Shown one piece after another: positions 47,530 through 56,506 of a stretch of DNA of 64,000 bases. A program made the position numbers and the translations under genes. How positions within the stretch are numbered: the first letter of the stretch is position 1; every line of letters starts with the position of its first letter. The DNA is taken from the NCBI GenBank assembly GCA_963782185.1, contig CAWAJB010000023.1, forward strand, positions 248,001 through 312,000, written 5' to 3'. Below the pieces are notes generated by a model, which saw only the letters and a list, made by a program, of their open reading frames with translations, did not search any database and was not told the DNA's origin. This DNA is from RYN-230 sp963782185 (GTDB taxonomy: Bacteria > Actinomycetota > Actinomycetes > Streptosporangiales > Streptosporangiaceae).

Positions 47530-48303
47530 ATGCTCACGCTCCCGTCCGCGGGCAGCGCGGACGTGTGGTGGCTCGACATCACCTCAGTCAGCGTGGGCCG
47601 CGCCGAGCTGGCCGAGCTCAGCCTGGAGGAACACAAGCGGGCCGCGGCGTTCGCGTTCCGCGCTGACCGGCGCCGCTACACCGCGGCGCACGTGATGCTG
47701 CGCCGGGTCCTGTCCGGCTACCTGGACATCCCGCCCTCCAGCCTGATCTTCCACCGCGAGCCGTGCCCGCGGTGCGGGAAGCCGACCGGCCGCCCCGCCC
47801 TCGAGCTGCGCTACGGGGTGCATTTCTCTCTCGCGCACAGCGGGGACGCGGTACTGATCGCCGTGGCCAGCCAGCAGGTGGGCGTGGACGTGGAGCAGCA
47901 GCCCACCGGGTGCGTCTGCTCGATGTCCGCGGACATGAACGCGGCCGACGCAGAGTGGGGCCGGACGCTCAGCGAAGCCGGGCGGCACGAGCTGGTCATC
48001 CGGTGGTGGGTCCGGTCCGAGGCCGTCCTCAAGTGCACCGGCGAGGGCATCGGGCACGAAGTCGGCGAATTCCCGGTCCTCGGCCGCCCCGGTGCCCCCT
48101 CCGGCCTGGCCGGGCCCGGCGGCCCGGACCAGCTGGTGCCCGCCACCCCCGTGCACGGCTGTTCGCTGATCTCGCTCCCCGCGCCGGCGGGCTACCAGGC
48201 CGCGCTGGCCCTGACCGGGAGCTCCCGGGCCATCCGGCTCAGCGTCCAGGCGCCGTGGGCACCCGCGGCGCGCGCCGCCAGCCGGGGAGCCCCGGTCCGC
48301 TGA
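47530..48303 (+). CDS. 4'-phosphopantetheinyl transferase (Sfp type)
   Basis: This enzyme transfers phosphopantetheine from CoA to a Ser on carrier proteins, activating polyketide, non-ribosomal peptide or fatty-acid synthases. Signatures are the CoA-site RRRYTAAHVMLRRVL, PTGRPALELRYGVHFSLAHS, the magnesium motif GVDVEQQ and WWVRSEAVLKCTGEGIG, a variant of the WxxKEAxxK motif with Arg-Ser at the Lys position. At 257 residues the length is normal. ATG 47530 is preceded by GGGAG. It follows the egt genes by 236 bp, and no synthase gene is in the window, so its target lies elsewhere. Confidence 0.9.
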   Translation: MLTLPSAGSADVWWLDITSVSVGRAELAELSLEEHKRAAAFAFRADRRRYTAAHVMLRRVLSGYLDIPPSSLIFHREPCPRCGKPTGRPALELRYGVHFSLAHSGDAVLIAVASQQVGVDVEQQPTGCVCSMSADMNAADAEWGRTLSEAGRHELVIRWWVRSEAVLKCTGEGIGHEVGEFPVLGRPGAPSGLAGPGGPDQLVPATPVHGCSLISLPAPAGYQAALALTGSSRAIRLSVQAPWAPAARAASRGAPVR

Positions 48304-48472
48304 GCCAGGTGGCGGGGCCGGCATGACTTCGCCAGCTCATTCGCGGCCGCGGCGCTGACCTGCGTGTCACCGTTTCTCAGCGGGGGCGTACGGGGGCCTT
48401 CCGCCATGCCGATGGGACAATGAGGGATCAGCCCGGGCTGGCTCCTGGTCGGCGGGGGAAACGGGGACCTGC

Positions 48473-49474
48473 ATGCGGCCGTTCTTCAAGGGCGATGACT
48501 TCAACTTCCTGACCGAGATCGCGCTGGGCTCGGTCTACCGGCAGGCGGCGGACGTCGGCGAGGTCCTCACGACCGTCGATCGCATCCATGACGGCAAGGC
48601 GCAGTCGTGGAGCTGGCGGACTTCGGCGGGCCCGTCGCCGAGCGGGTCGAGATCCCGTACGAGACCACGACCCTGCCGGGATATTTCTTCCGTTCCGGCG
48701 CGGCTGGTGAGCCCCGTCGGACGCTGATCTTCAACAACGGCAGCGACGGCTCTGTCGTCGGCGCATGGACCGACGGGATCGCCTCCGCGCTGGCGAGGGG
48801 CTGGAACGCGATGACGTTCGATGGTCCCGGGCAGAACGCGGCGCTCGTGCGGCAGGGCCTGCCCTTCCGCCCGGACTGGGAGAAGGTCGTCACTCCGGTC
48901 GTCGATTTCCTCTCAGCCCGCGCGGACGTGGCCGGTGTGAGGCTGGCTCTACTCGGTGTCAGCCAGGCCGGTTACTGGGTGCCCCGGGCTCTTGCTTTCG
49001 AGCACCGCATCGGGGCCGCTGTAGCCGACCCGGGCGTGGTTAACGTGTCAACGACGGTGCTCGGGCATCTGCCGCACATGATGGTGAAGCTGCTGGAAGC
49101 CGGCGAGCAGGAGAAGTTCAACCGGGACATGCAGTGGTCGCTGAGGATGTCGCCGTCAACGCGGTCGCTGCTCGCGCTGCGCATGCGGCCATACGGCGTG
49201 ACCACGCCGTATGAGTTCTTCTCCGCCGCCCGCGACTACGTGCTCACCGGCGTGCTGATCTCCCGGATCACCACCCCGATCCTGGTCACCAGCCCGGAAA
49301 ACGAGCAATTCTGGCCGGGGCAGTCCCAGGAACTCTTCGACAAGCTCAGCGGCAAGAAGGCTATCGTCGCGTTCACCCGGGGCCGAGAGAGCTGACTCGC
49401 ACTGCGAGCCCGTGGCCTCCGGCATACGGGGTGAGCGGATCTTCGACTGGCTCGACGAGCAGATCCCGGCCTGA
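48473..49474 (+). pseudogene. decayed alpha/beta hydrolase (DUF1100-type), two frameshifts and internal deletion
   Basis: Three frames are needed to read this gene. The first (from ATG 48473) gives the usual start MRPFFKGDDFNFLTEIALGS and VGEVLTTVDRIHDGKAQSW. Near 48600 it shifts to a frame with VEIPYETTTLPGYFFRSG, TFDGPGQNAALV and the nucleophile elbow LLGVSQAGYW. Near 49375 it shifts back to read ADSHCEPVASGIRGERIFDW to a stop at 49474, matching the family C-terminus. Between the first two pieces roughly 70-90 residues of the helical cap are missing. Relatives are peptide or ester hydrolases of about 400 residues; this copy should be inactive. Confidence 0.8.
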
Positions 49475-49588
49475 CCCAGGGACGGCTGCCGGTTTCGCTG
49501 GACCTCCCGCGTAAAGGGAGTGCGCGATACGGATACCTGTGCGCTGCGCGGGTAACCTCGAAGCGAAGCGGCGGAGGCAGAGGGCAGG

Positions 49589-50785
49589 GTGGCGCAGATG
49601 ACGGCAGTGTTCGCGGTAGACGCGTGCCGGACCCCGGTGGGCAAGATCAAGGGTGCGCTGGCCTCGGTCCGGCCCGATCACCTGACCGCCGAGGTGATCA
49701 AGGCCCTGCTGGCCCGCAACGGATGGCTCGACCCGGCCCGGATCGACGACGTCTACTGGGGTGCGGCCAACCAGGCCGGTGAGGACAACCGGAACGTCGC
49801 CCGGATGGGCGTGCTGCTGGCCGGCCTCCCGGTCGAGGTGCCCGGCGCGACCGTCAACCGGCTCTGCGGATCCGGCATGGAGGCCGTGGCCAGCGCCGCG
49901 CGGGCGATCGCCGCGGGGGAGGCCGACATCATGCTGGCCGGCGGGGCCGAGTCGATGACCCGGGCGCCGTTCGTGCTGCCCCGGGCCAGCGAGCCGTTCG
50001 CCCGGGAGTCCGGCGTGGCCGACACCCGGCTGGGCTGGCGCCTGGTCAGCCCGCTCATGCAGGAGCTGTACGAGCCGATCACGCTGGGCGAGACCGCGGA
50101 GAACGTGGCCGAGCGGTACGGGGTGACGCGGGAGCAGCAGGACCAGTTCGCGCTGCGCAGCCACCAGCAGGCCGGTGCGGCCCGGGAGGCCGGGCGGTTC
50201 GACGACGAGATCGTGCCGGTGACGGCCCCGGCCGGGCCGGTCACCCGGGATGAGGGCATCCGGCCCGGGCTGACCCTGGAGGAGCTCGCGGCCAAGCGGC
50301 CCGCGTTCCGCAAGGGCGGCACCGTGACGGGCGGCAACTCCTCGCCGCTGAACGACGGTGCGGCGGGCGTGCTCCTCGTCTCCGAGCGGGTGCTGGCCGG
50401 TGGCGGCGGGGTGAGCCCGCTGGCCCGGTACGAGGGCACCGCGTCCGCCGGGGTCCACCCGGACTACATGGGCATCGGGCCGGTGCCGGCCATGGGCAAG
50501 GTCCTCGGCCGGGCCGGCTGGGACGTCGGCAGCCTCGACCTGATCGAGCTCAACGAGGCGTTCGCGGCCCAGGCCGTGGCCGTGGCGGACGAGCTCAAGC
50601 TCGACCCGGAGCGGGTCAACGTGAACGGCGGCGCGATCGCCATCGGCCACCCGCTCGGCTGCTCCGGAGCCCGGATCACGACCACGCTGCTGCACGAGCT
50701 GCGCCGCCGCGGCGGCTCCCGGGGCGCGGCCGCGATGTGCATCGGGGTCGGCCAGGGCATCGCGACCCTCTGGCGGGCGCCCTGA
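49589..50785 (+). CDS. acetyl-CoA C-acyltransferase (thiolase, beta-ketoadipyl-CoA type)
   Basis: This thiolase cleaves a 3-oxoacyl-CoA with CoA. Signatures are VDACRTPVGKIKGAL, VNRLCGSGMEAVASAARAI with the nucleophilic Cys near residue 93, MLAGGAESMTRAPFV, ELNEAFAAQAVA, NVNGGAIAIGHPLGCSGARI with the catalytic His, and the second Cys in AAMCIGVGQG. At 398 residues it is normal. The closest types are PcaF/PaaJ-like thiolases; a role in protocatechuate breakdown would match the pobA operon at 18 kb, but no other pca gene is in the window. GTG 49589 or ATG 49598 may start it; GGAGGCAGAGGG lies in front. Confidence 0.92.
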   Translation: MAQMTAVFAVDACRTPVGKIKGALASVRPDHLTAEVIKALLARNGWLDPARIDDVYWGAANQAGEDNRNVARMGVLLAGLPVEVPGATVNRLCGSGMEAVASAARAIAAGEADIMLAGGAESMTRAPFVLPRASEPFARESGVADTRLGWRLVSPLMQELYEPITLGETAENVAERYGVTREQQDQFALRSHQQAGAAREAGRFDDEIVPVTAPAGPVTRDEGIRPGLTLEELAAKRPAFRKGGTVTGGNSSPLNDGAAGVLLVSERVLAGGGGVSPLARYEGTASAGVHPDYMGIGPVPAMGKVLGRAGWDVGSLDLIELNEAFAAQAVAVADELKLDPERVNVNGGAIAIGHPLGCSGARITTTLLHELRRRGGSRGAAAMCIGVGQGIATLWRAP

Positions 50786-50965
50786 CCGGGCCTGTGACAG
50801 CGGCCAGCCGGAAGACGACGACCTGCGGGACCCGGGGCCAAAGCGGCCCGCGAAGGCAGACCGGCCCGGGAACGCAGACCGGCCCGCGGGCCCTGCGTCG
50901 ATCACGGGGCCCACGAGCCGGTTACCGGTGCGGCGGAGCCAGCCGTGGGACCCGCCGCGGGATGT

Positions 50966-51253
50966 TCAGATCGCCTGCTCGGCGAGCGTGAAGGCGACCG
51001 TTCCCTCCTCGTCCACCTGCGCGTCCAGGGACTTATCGTCCAGCGCCACCGCCGCCCCGGGCTCCAGGAAGACGCGTGCCCCCTCGGTCTCGATCACCTG
51101 GTCCCCGGTTACCGGGCTGTCGGCCAGCGTCACCTGGAAGGCCGGTCCGCCCTCGTCCTGCGACATGATGCGCAGGCCGGTGTCATCCGGCAGTTCTGGC
51201 TGGGAGGTGAGGTTACGGATGGCCGTCACGGCACTGTCGGTCAGTGTGAGCAT
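50966..51253 (-). CDS. HesB/IscA-like protein without cysteines
   Basis: This is a 95-residue protein with the IscA/HesB fold outline: MLTLTDSAVTAIRNLTSQPE and GLRIMSQDEGGPAFQVTLAD are typical of the small actinobacterial members. IscA-type proteins bind Fe-S clusters or iron through three conserved Cys residues; here no Cys is present anywhere, so cluster assembly by that route is unlikely. ATG 51253 is chosen because AGAGGAG lies just upstream; the longer frame to 51298 is not needed. It is divergent from the YCII gene and convergent with the thiolase gene. Function is unknown. Confidence 0.78.
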   Translation of the reverse strand: MLTLTDSAVTAIRNLTSQPELPDDTGLRIMSQDEGGPAFQVTLADSPVTGDQVIETEGARVFLEPGAAVALDDKSLDAQVDEEGTVAFTLAEQAI

Positions 51254-51439
51254 GAGCTGCTCCTCTGTTCCATTGGGCATGTGCAGTTGGGCGACCACTA
51301 CCCCGTCTTCATGGCCTCACTCCCTATGTGACCGGGGTAACGGGCCAGGCCGGCGGGGCCGTGTCGAGAATCGCGCGCCAGCCCCGACACAAGGCAGAGG
51401 GCGCTACCGTGGCGCCACCTGACCAGGGAGGATGAACCG

Positions 51440-51841
51440 ATGCGATTCATGCTGCTGCAGAACTACGGGCCGGCGGAGTCGGATTGCCCGCCGATGCCGG
51501 AGTGGTCACCTGCCGAGATCAGGGCCCACATCGAGTTCCAGCAAGCGCTCAACCGCGAGCTTCTCGACCGGGGCGAGCTGGTGGATGCGCAGGGGCTGGC
51601 CGGCCCCGAACAGGCCCGGCGGGTCGTGTCGGACGGCACGGGCGCGCCGGTGATCACCGACGGCCCGTTCCCGGAGGCCAAGGAACTCCTGGCCGGGTAC
51701 CGGCTGGTGGACGTCGAGACACCCGGGCGGGCCATCGAGATCGCCGCGCAGGCCTCCGCCGCGCCCGGCCCGGACGGGGTGCCGATCCGGCAGCCCATCG
51801 AGGTCCGTCAGGTGCTGAGCGCCCCCGACCCGGACCTGTGA
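51440..51841 (+). CDS. YCII/DGPF family protein (partner of ECF42 copy 2)
   Basis: This is a 133-residue protein with MRFMLLQNYGPAES at the N-terminus and GAPVITDGPFPEAKELLAGY, the DGPF signature of the YCII-related family. It is immediately followed (22 bp) by an ECF42 sigma factor in the same direction, the same order and spacing as the module at 29168-30869. GGGAGG lies a few bases before the ATG. The function of these small proteins is not established. Confidence 0.88.
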   Translation: MRFMLLQNYGPAESDCPPMPEWSPAEIRAHIEFQQALNRELLDRGELVDAQGLAGPEQARRVVSDGTGAPVITDGPFPEAKELLAGYRLVDVETPGRAIEIAAQASAAPGPDGVPIRQPIEVRQVLSAPDPDL

Positions 51842-51863
51842 GTGGCCGCTGCGGGCTAGCACT

Positions 51864-53120
51864 GTGAACGGGGGCGCCGCGACCATCGAGGACCTGCTGC
51901 GCGAGCTGGCGCCGCAGGTCCTCGCGGCCGTGGCCCGCCGCTCAGGGGATTTCGCCGCCGCCGAGGACGCGGTCCAGGAAGCGCTGCTGGCCGCGGCCAC
52001 CCGGTGGCCCGGGGACGGGACACCGGACAACCCGCTCGGCTGGCTGATCCGGGTGGCCGCCCGCCGGCTGACCGACCAGTACCGCAGCGAGGACGCCCGG
52101 CGCCGCCGGGAGGCCCTGGCCGCCTCGTGGTCGCTGAACGCCCCGGCCGGCCCGGTGCCCGGCGAGGAGGACACGGCCCGCGACGACACGCTGATCCTCA
52201 TGTTCATGTGCTGCCACCCGTCGCTCACCCCGGGCGCGGCCATCCCGCTCACGCTGCGCGCGGTCGGCGGCCTGACCACCCGGGAGATCGCGGCCGCGTT
52301 CCTGGTACCGGAGCCGACCATGGCCCAGCGGATCAGCCGGGCCAAGACCACCCTGAGAGCTTCCGGCGAGCCATTCACGCTGCCGCCCCCTGGCCAGCGC
52401 GCCGGGCGGCTCCGGTCCGTGCTGCACGTCCTGTACCTGCTGTTCAACGAGGGGTACGCCAGCAGCGGCGGCCCCGAGCTGGCCCGCAGCGACCTGTCCG
52501 GCGAGGCCATCCGGCTGGTCCGTGGGCTGCACGCCAGCCTGCCGGCCGACCCGGAGATCAGCGGGCTGCTGGCCCTCATGCTGCTCACCGACGCCCGGCG
52601 CCCGGCCCGGACCGGTCCCGGCGGGGAACTGATCCCGCTGGCCGGGCAGCAGCGCAGCCGGTGGGACCGGGCCCGCATCACCGAGGGGATGAGGCTGATC
52701 ACCGCCGCGCTGGAGCATGGGCAGCCCGGGGAGTACCAGCTGCAGGCGGCGATCGCCGCCGTGCACGACGAGGCACCCAGCCACGCCGCGACGGACTGGC
52801 CGAAGATCGCGGCCCTGTATGGCCTGCTCGAGCGCAGGACAGGAAACCCGATGGTGACCCTCAACCGGGCGGCGGCCGCGGCCATGATGGAGGGGCCCGC
52901 AGCCGGGCTGGCCCTGCTGGACGGGGTCCGTGGCCGGCTCGGCGGGCATCACCGCTTCCACGCGGTACGCGGTCACCTGCTCGAGATGGCCGGGGACGCC
53001 CCCGGGGCCGCCGCCGAGTTCCGCGCCGCCGCCGCGGGCACCGCGAACCTGCGCGAGCGGCATTACCTGACCCTCAAGGCGGCCAGCCTCGCCGCGGGCC
53101 CAGCGGCCGGCGCCGGGTAG
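51864..53120 (+). CDS. ECF42-type sigma factor with C-terminal TPR-like extension (copy 2)
   Basis: The first about 170 residues are sigma regions 2 and 4: RSGDFAAAEDAVQEALLAAA, NPLGWLIRVAARRLTD, LRAVGGLTTREIAAAFLVPE and TMAQRISRAKTTL. The C-terminal extension has LYLLFNEGYASSGGPELARS, LLALMLLTDARRPARTGPGG and YQLQAAIAAVHDEAPSHAAT, the DUF6596/TPR-like ECF42 domain. Many of these phrases are nearly identical to copy 1 at 29168-30484, so the two are paralogues. GTG 51864 begins the conserved N-terminus. The stop is 12 bp before the next gene start. Confidence 0.93.
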   Translation: MNGGAATIEDLLRELAPQVLAAVARRSGDFAAAEDAVQEALLAAATRWPGDGTPDNPLGWLIRVAARRLTDQYRSEDARRRREALAASWSLNAPAGPVPGEEDTARDDTLILMFMCCHPSLTPGAAIPLTLRAVGGLTTREIAAAFLVPEPTMAQRISRAKTTLRASGEPFTLPPPGQRAGRLRSVLHVLYLLFNEGYASSGGPELARSDLSGEAIRLVRGLHASLPADPEISGLLALMLLTDARRPARTGPGGELIPLAGQQRSRWDRARITEGMRLITAALEHGQPGEYQLQAAIAAVHDEAPSHAATDWPKIAALYGLLERRTGNPMVTLNRAAAAAMMEGPAAGLALLDGVRGRLGGHHRFHAVRGHLLEMAGDAPGAAAEFRAAAAGTANLRERHYLTLKAASLAAGPAAGAG

Positions 53121-53132
53121 GGTCGGCCACGG

Positions 53133-53876
53133 GTGTGCACCGCGAACAAGGGGGCCCGCGCCGTGGGCGGAAACAGCAGCGCACCGGACGCTGCGGCGGA
53201 GGGACAGCGGGCCGGCGGCGAGGTCACGGCCGGCCGCGGCGCTGGCGTCCCGGCCGGCCAGCCGGAGCAGGGCCGGCTGCCGGACCGGATCTGGACCATC
53301 CCGAACGCGATCAGCATCGCCCGCCTGCTCGGCGTGCCGGTGTTCCTCTGGCTGGTCCTCGGCCCGCACGCGGATGGCTGGGCGGTCATCCTGCTCGTCG
53401 CCGCGGCCGCGTCGGACTGGCTGGACGGGAAGCTGGCCCGGGCCCTGCATCAGGAGAGCCGCCTCGGGCAGGTGCTCGACCCCACCGCGGACCGGCTCTA
53501 CATCGGCGTCATGCTGATCGGCCTGGCTATCCGGGCCATCATCCCGTGGTGGCTGGTGGGCGTGCTGGTCGGCCGGGAGCTGGTGCTTGGCGTGGCCCTG
53601 CTCCGGCTGCGGGCCCGGGGCTGGGAGCCGCTCCAGGTCAGCCTCGTGGGCAAGGCCGCCACGCTGTGCCTGTTTTATGCGTTCCCGCTGCTGCTCCTGG
53701 GGGCTTACTCCGGTGACGCCGCGCTGGTGGCCAAGATCACCGGGTGGTCGTTCGTGGCCTGGGGGACCGCGCTGTACTGGACGGCGGCCGGGCTGTACCT
53801 GGTGCAGGCCTGGCGGCTCACCGCCAGGCCGGGGCCGTCCCCGGAGACGGCCGACGCGGAACAAGCCGATGGCTAA
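53133..53876 (+). CDS. CDP-alcohol phosphatidyltransferase (PgsA-like)
   Basis: This membrane enzyme joins a CDP-activated diacylglycerol to an alcohol such as glycerol-3-phosphate or inositol phosphate. The diagnostic D-x2-DG-x2-AR-x8-G-x3-D-x3-D motif is present as SDWLDGKLARALHQESRLG followed by QVLDPTADR. About six membrane helices follow a polar N-terminus of 50 residues. PNAISIARLLGVPVFLW is the usual first helix. The gene block up to gcvP resembles the Mycobacterium order pgsA2 to gcvB. GTG 53133 lies 12 bp after the sigma factor gene. The acceptor alcohol is not certain. Confidence 0.88.
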   Translation: MCTANKGARAVGGNSSAPDAAAEGQRAGGEVTAGRGAGVPAGQPEQGRLPDRIWTIPNAISIARLLGVPVFLWLVLGPHADGWAVILLVAAAASDWLDGKLARALHQESRLGQVLDPTADRLYIGVMLIGLAIRAIIPWWLVGVLVGRELVLGVALLRLRARGWEPLQVSLVGKAATLCLFYAFPLLLLGAYSGDAALVAKITGWSFVAWGTALYWTAAGLYLVQAWRLTARPGPSPETADAEQADG

Positions 53877-53922
53877 CCAGGCAGCGGCGTTGGCCGGCCG
53901 CGAGCCGCCCGTCATGATGGAG

Positions 53923-53957
53923 GCACCCCGGCACGATCCGCGGGCCGGCCGGGGTGC
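53923..53957 (+). terminator. inverted repeat between PgsA-like gene and nucleotidyltransferase gene
   Basis: GCACCCCGGC (53923-53932) and GCCGGGGTGC (53948-53957) are perfect 10-bp arms around a 15-base loop, 47 bp after the PgsA-like stop. It is a probable terminator or attenuating hairpin before the next gene. Confidence 0.55.
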
Positions 53958-54007
53958 AGGGACGCAGGGAAGCCGGCCCGGACGATGGTGAAGGAGGCCC
54001 ACCACTG

Positions 54008-56506
54008 GTGAAGGCCGTCGTCATGGCCGGCGGGGAGGGCACCCGGCTGCGCCCCATGACCGCCAACCAGCCCAAGCCGCTGCTGCCCGTCTGCAACAAG
54101 CCGATCATGGAACACGTGCTCCGGCTGCTGAAGCGGCACGGTTTCGACGAGACGGTCGTCACCGTCCAGTTCCTCGCCTCACTGGTGCGCAACTATTTCG
54201 GCGACGGCGAGGACGTCGGGATGAGCCTGCAGTACGCGACGGAGGAGGCCCCGCTCGGCACGGCGGGCAGCGTGAAGAACGCCGAGGACGCACTGCGCGA
54301 CGAGCCATTCCTGGTCATCTCCGGTGACGCGCTCACCGACATCGACCTGACCGCCATGGTCCGCGCGCACAAGGAAAACGGCGCCCTGGTCACCGTGGGG
54401 CTGACCCGGGTGCCGAACCCGCTGGAGTTCGGCATCATCATCGTGGGCGAGGACGGCCGGATCCAGCGGTTCCTGGAGAAGCCGACCTGGGGGCAGGTGT
54501 TCTCGGACACGGTCAACACCGGGATCTACGTGATGGAGCCCGAGGTACTCGCCGAGGTGGCGCCGGGCGAGTCGGTGGACTGGTCAGCTGACGTGTTCCC
54601 CGCCCTGCTCAAGCGCGCCGCGCCGCTGTTCGGCTGGATCGCCGACGGCTACTGGGAGGACGTCGGCACCCACGAGAGCTACCTCAAGGCCCAGGCCGAC
54701 GTGCTGTCCGGCCGGGTGGACACCGAACTCGACGGGTTCGAGGTATCACCGGGAGTCTGGGTGGCCGAGGGCGCTGAGGTCGACCCCGAGGCCCTGCTGT
54801 CCGGCCCCCTCTGCATCGGGGACTACGCCAAGGTCGAGCCGGGCGCGGAACTGCGCGAGTTCACCGTGCTGGGCAGCAACGTGGTGGTCAAGGAAGGCGC
54901 CTTCCTGCACCGCGCCGTCGTGCACAACAACGTCTACGTGGGCCAGGGCGTCACCCTGCGTGGCTGCGTCATCGGCAAGAACACCGACGTGATGCCCTCC
55001 GCGCGGATCGAGGAAGGCGCGGTGGTCGGGGACGAGTGCGTGATCGAGCCGGAGGCCTATCTCTCCGCGGGCGTCAAGGTCTACCCGTTCAAGACCATCG
55101 AGGCGGGCGCGGTGGTCAACACCAGCGTCATCTGGGAATCCCGCGGCCAGCGCACCCTGTTCGGGCCGCGCGGCGTGTCCGGCCTGGTCAACGTCGAGAT
55201 CACGCCGGAGCTGTGCGTGCGGCTGTCCAGCGCCTACGCGACCACCTTGAAGAAAGGCTCGATGGTCACCACCTCGCGCGACGTGTCCCGCGCCGCGCGG
55301 GCGTTCAAGCGCGCTGTCCAGTGCGCGCTCAACTCCAGCGCGATCAACGTGGTGGACCTGGAGGCGCAGCCGCTGCCAGTAGCCCGGTTCCAGACCGCGC
55401 GCAGCGCGTGCAGCGGCGGCATCGCGCTGCGCACCACCTCCGGTGACCCGCAGTCGATCGACATCGTGTTCCTGGACGAGCGGGGCGCGGAACTGTCCCA
55501 GGTGGCCGCGCGCAAGCTGGAGCGGGTGTTCTCCCGGCAGGAGTACCGGCGGGCCTTCCCGGGGGAGATCGCCGAGCTCACCTACCCGTCCCGGGTCGTC
55601 GATTCCTACACCCAGGAACTCGCGCGGAGCATCGACATGACGGGGGTGCGCGAGGCGGGGCTGAAGGTCGTGGTGGACTGCGCCGGCGGCACGGTGTCGC
55701 TGGTGCTGCCCAGCCTCCTCGGCCGTCTCGGCGTGGAGGCGCTCACGGTCAACAACCGCCTCGACGAGGGCACCCCCACCCAGAGCCTGGCCCAGGTCCG
55801 GGCGGGCATGCAGCGGCTGTCGGAGCTGGTCGCCTCGTCCCGCGCCGCGTTCGGGGTGCGGTTCGACCAGGTCGGCGAGCGGATCATGCTGGTGGACGAC
55901 AAGGGCGCGATGATCAGTGACGACCGGGCCCTGCTGGTCGCCCTGGACCTTATCGCGGCCGAGCGGCGGTCCGGCCGGATAGCGCTCCCGGTGACCACCA
56001 CCCGGGTAGCCGAGCAGGTCTGCCGGTTTCACGGCGTCCACGTGGACTGGACGCCCACCTCGCTGCACGGCCTCACCCAGGCCACCGCGGGGGACGACGT
56101 CATCTTCGGAGGGGACGGCCGCGGAGGCTACGTGGTGCCGGAGTTCAGCCGGACCCTCGACGGCATCGCGGCCTTCGCGCGGCTGCTCGGCCTGGTCGCC
56201 CGGACCCGCCTGTCCCTCAGCCAGATCGACGCCCGGATCCCCACCGCGCACCTGCTGCGCCGGTCCATGCCCACGCCATGGGCGGCCAAGGGCAGCGTGA
56301 TGCGCACCGTGGTGGAAGCGGCTGGCGACCGGATCGTGGACACCACCGACGGGGTGCGGATCGAGGAGCCCGACGGCGGCTGGGTCCTGGTCCTGCCCGA
56401 CCCCGCGGAGGCTGTGACGCACCTGTGGGCCGAGGGCGCCGACGCCGACACCGCCCAGGCGCTTCTGGACGAGTGGGCCGCCGTAGCGGAGCGCTCCGGC
56501 AATTAA
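54008..56506 (+). CDS. nucleotidyltransferase - left-handed beta-helix - phosphomannomutase-like fusion
   Basis: Residues 1 to about 235 are a sugar-1-phosphate nucleotidyltransferase (probably mannose-1-phosphate guanylyltransferase): AVVMAGGEGTRLRPMTANQP, FLVISGDALTDIDL and FLEKPTWGQVFSDTVNTGIY. Hexapeptide repeats follow (about 250-370). The remainder resembles phosphomannomutases, with KVVVDCAGGTVSLVLPSLL and FGGDGRGGYVVPEF. The usual TASHNP phosphoserine loop is not recognisable at the corresponding place (RTTSGDP is nearest), so the mutase part may be regulatory. This 830-residue fusion is a known actinobacterial form. GTG 54008 has AAGGAGG upstream. Products would feed mannose-containing envelope polymers. 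Confidence 0.88.
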   Translation: MKAVVMAGGEGTRLRPMTANQPKPLLPVCNKPIMEHVLRLLKRHGFDETVVTVQFLASLVRNYFGDGEDVGMSLQYATEEAPLGTAGSVKNAEDALRDEPFLVISGDALTDIDLTAMVRAHKENGALVTVGLTRVPNPLEFGIIIVGEDGRIQRFLEKPTWGQVFSDTVNTGIYVMEPEVLAEVAPGESVDWSADVFPALLKRAAPLFGWIADGYWEDVGTHESYLKAQADVLSGRVDTELDGFEVSPGVWVAEGAEVDPEALLSGPLCIGDYAKVEPGAELREFTVLGSNVVVKEGAFLHRAVVHNNVYVGQGVTLRGCVIGKNTDVMPSARIEEGAVVGDECVIEPEAYLSAGVKVYPFKTIEAGAVVNTSVIWESRGQRTLFGPRGVSGLVNVEITPELCVRLSSAYATTLKKGSMVTTSRDVSRAARAFKRAVQCALNSSAINVVDLEAQPLPVARFQTARSACSGGIALRTTSGDPQSIDIVFLDERGAELSQVAARKLERVFSRQEYRRAFPGEIAELTYPSRVVDSYTQELARSIDMTGVREAGLKVVVDCAGGTVSLVLPSLLGRLGVEALTVNNRLDEGTPTQSLAQVRAGMQRLSELVASSRAAFGVRFDQVGERIMLVDDKGAMISDDRALLVALDLIAAERRSGRIALPVTTTRVAEQVCRFHGVHVDWTPTSLHGLTQATAGDDVIFGGDGRGGYVVPEFSRTLDGIAAFARLLGLVARTRLSLSQIDARIPTAHLLRRSMPTPWAAKGSVMRTVVEAAGDRIVDTTDGVRIEEPDGGWVLVLPDPAEAVTHLWAEGADADTAQALLDEWAAVAERSGN

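Noticed and set aside
50840..50900. Short repeats GCAGACCGGCCCG
   Set aside because: Only two or three imperfect copies; too short to support a named element.
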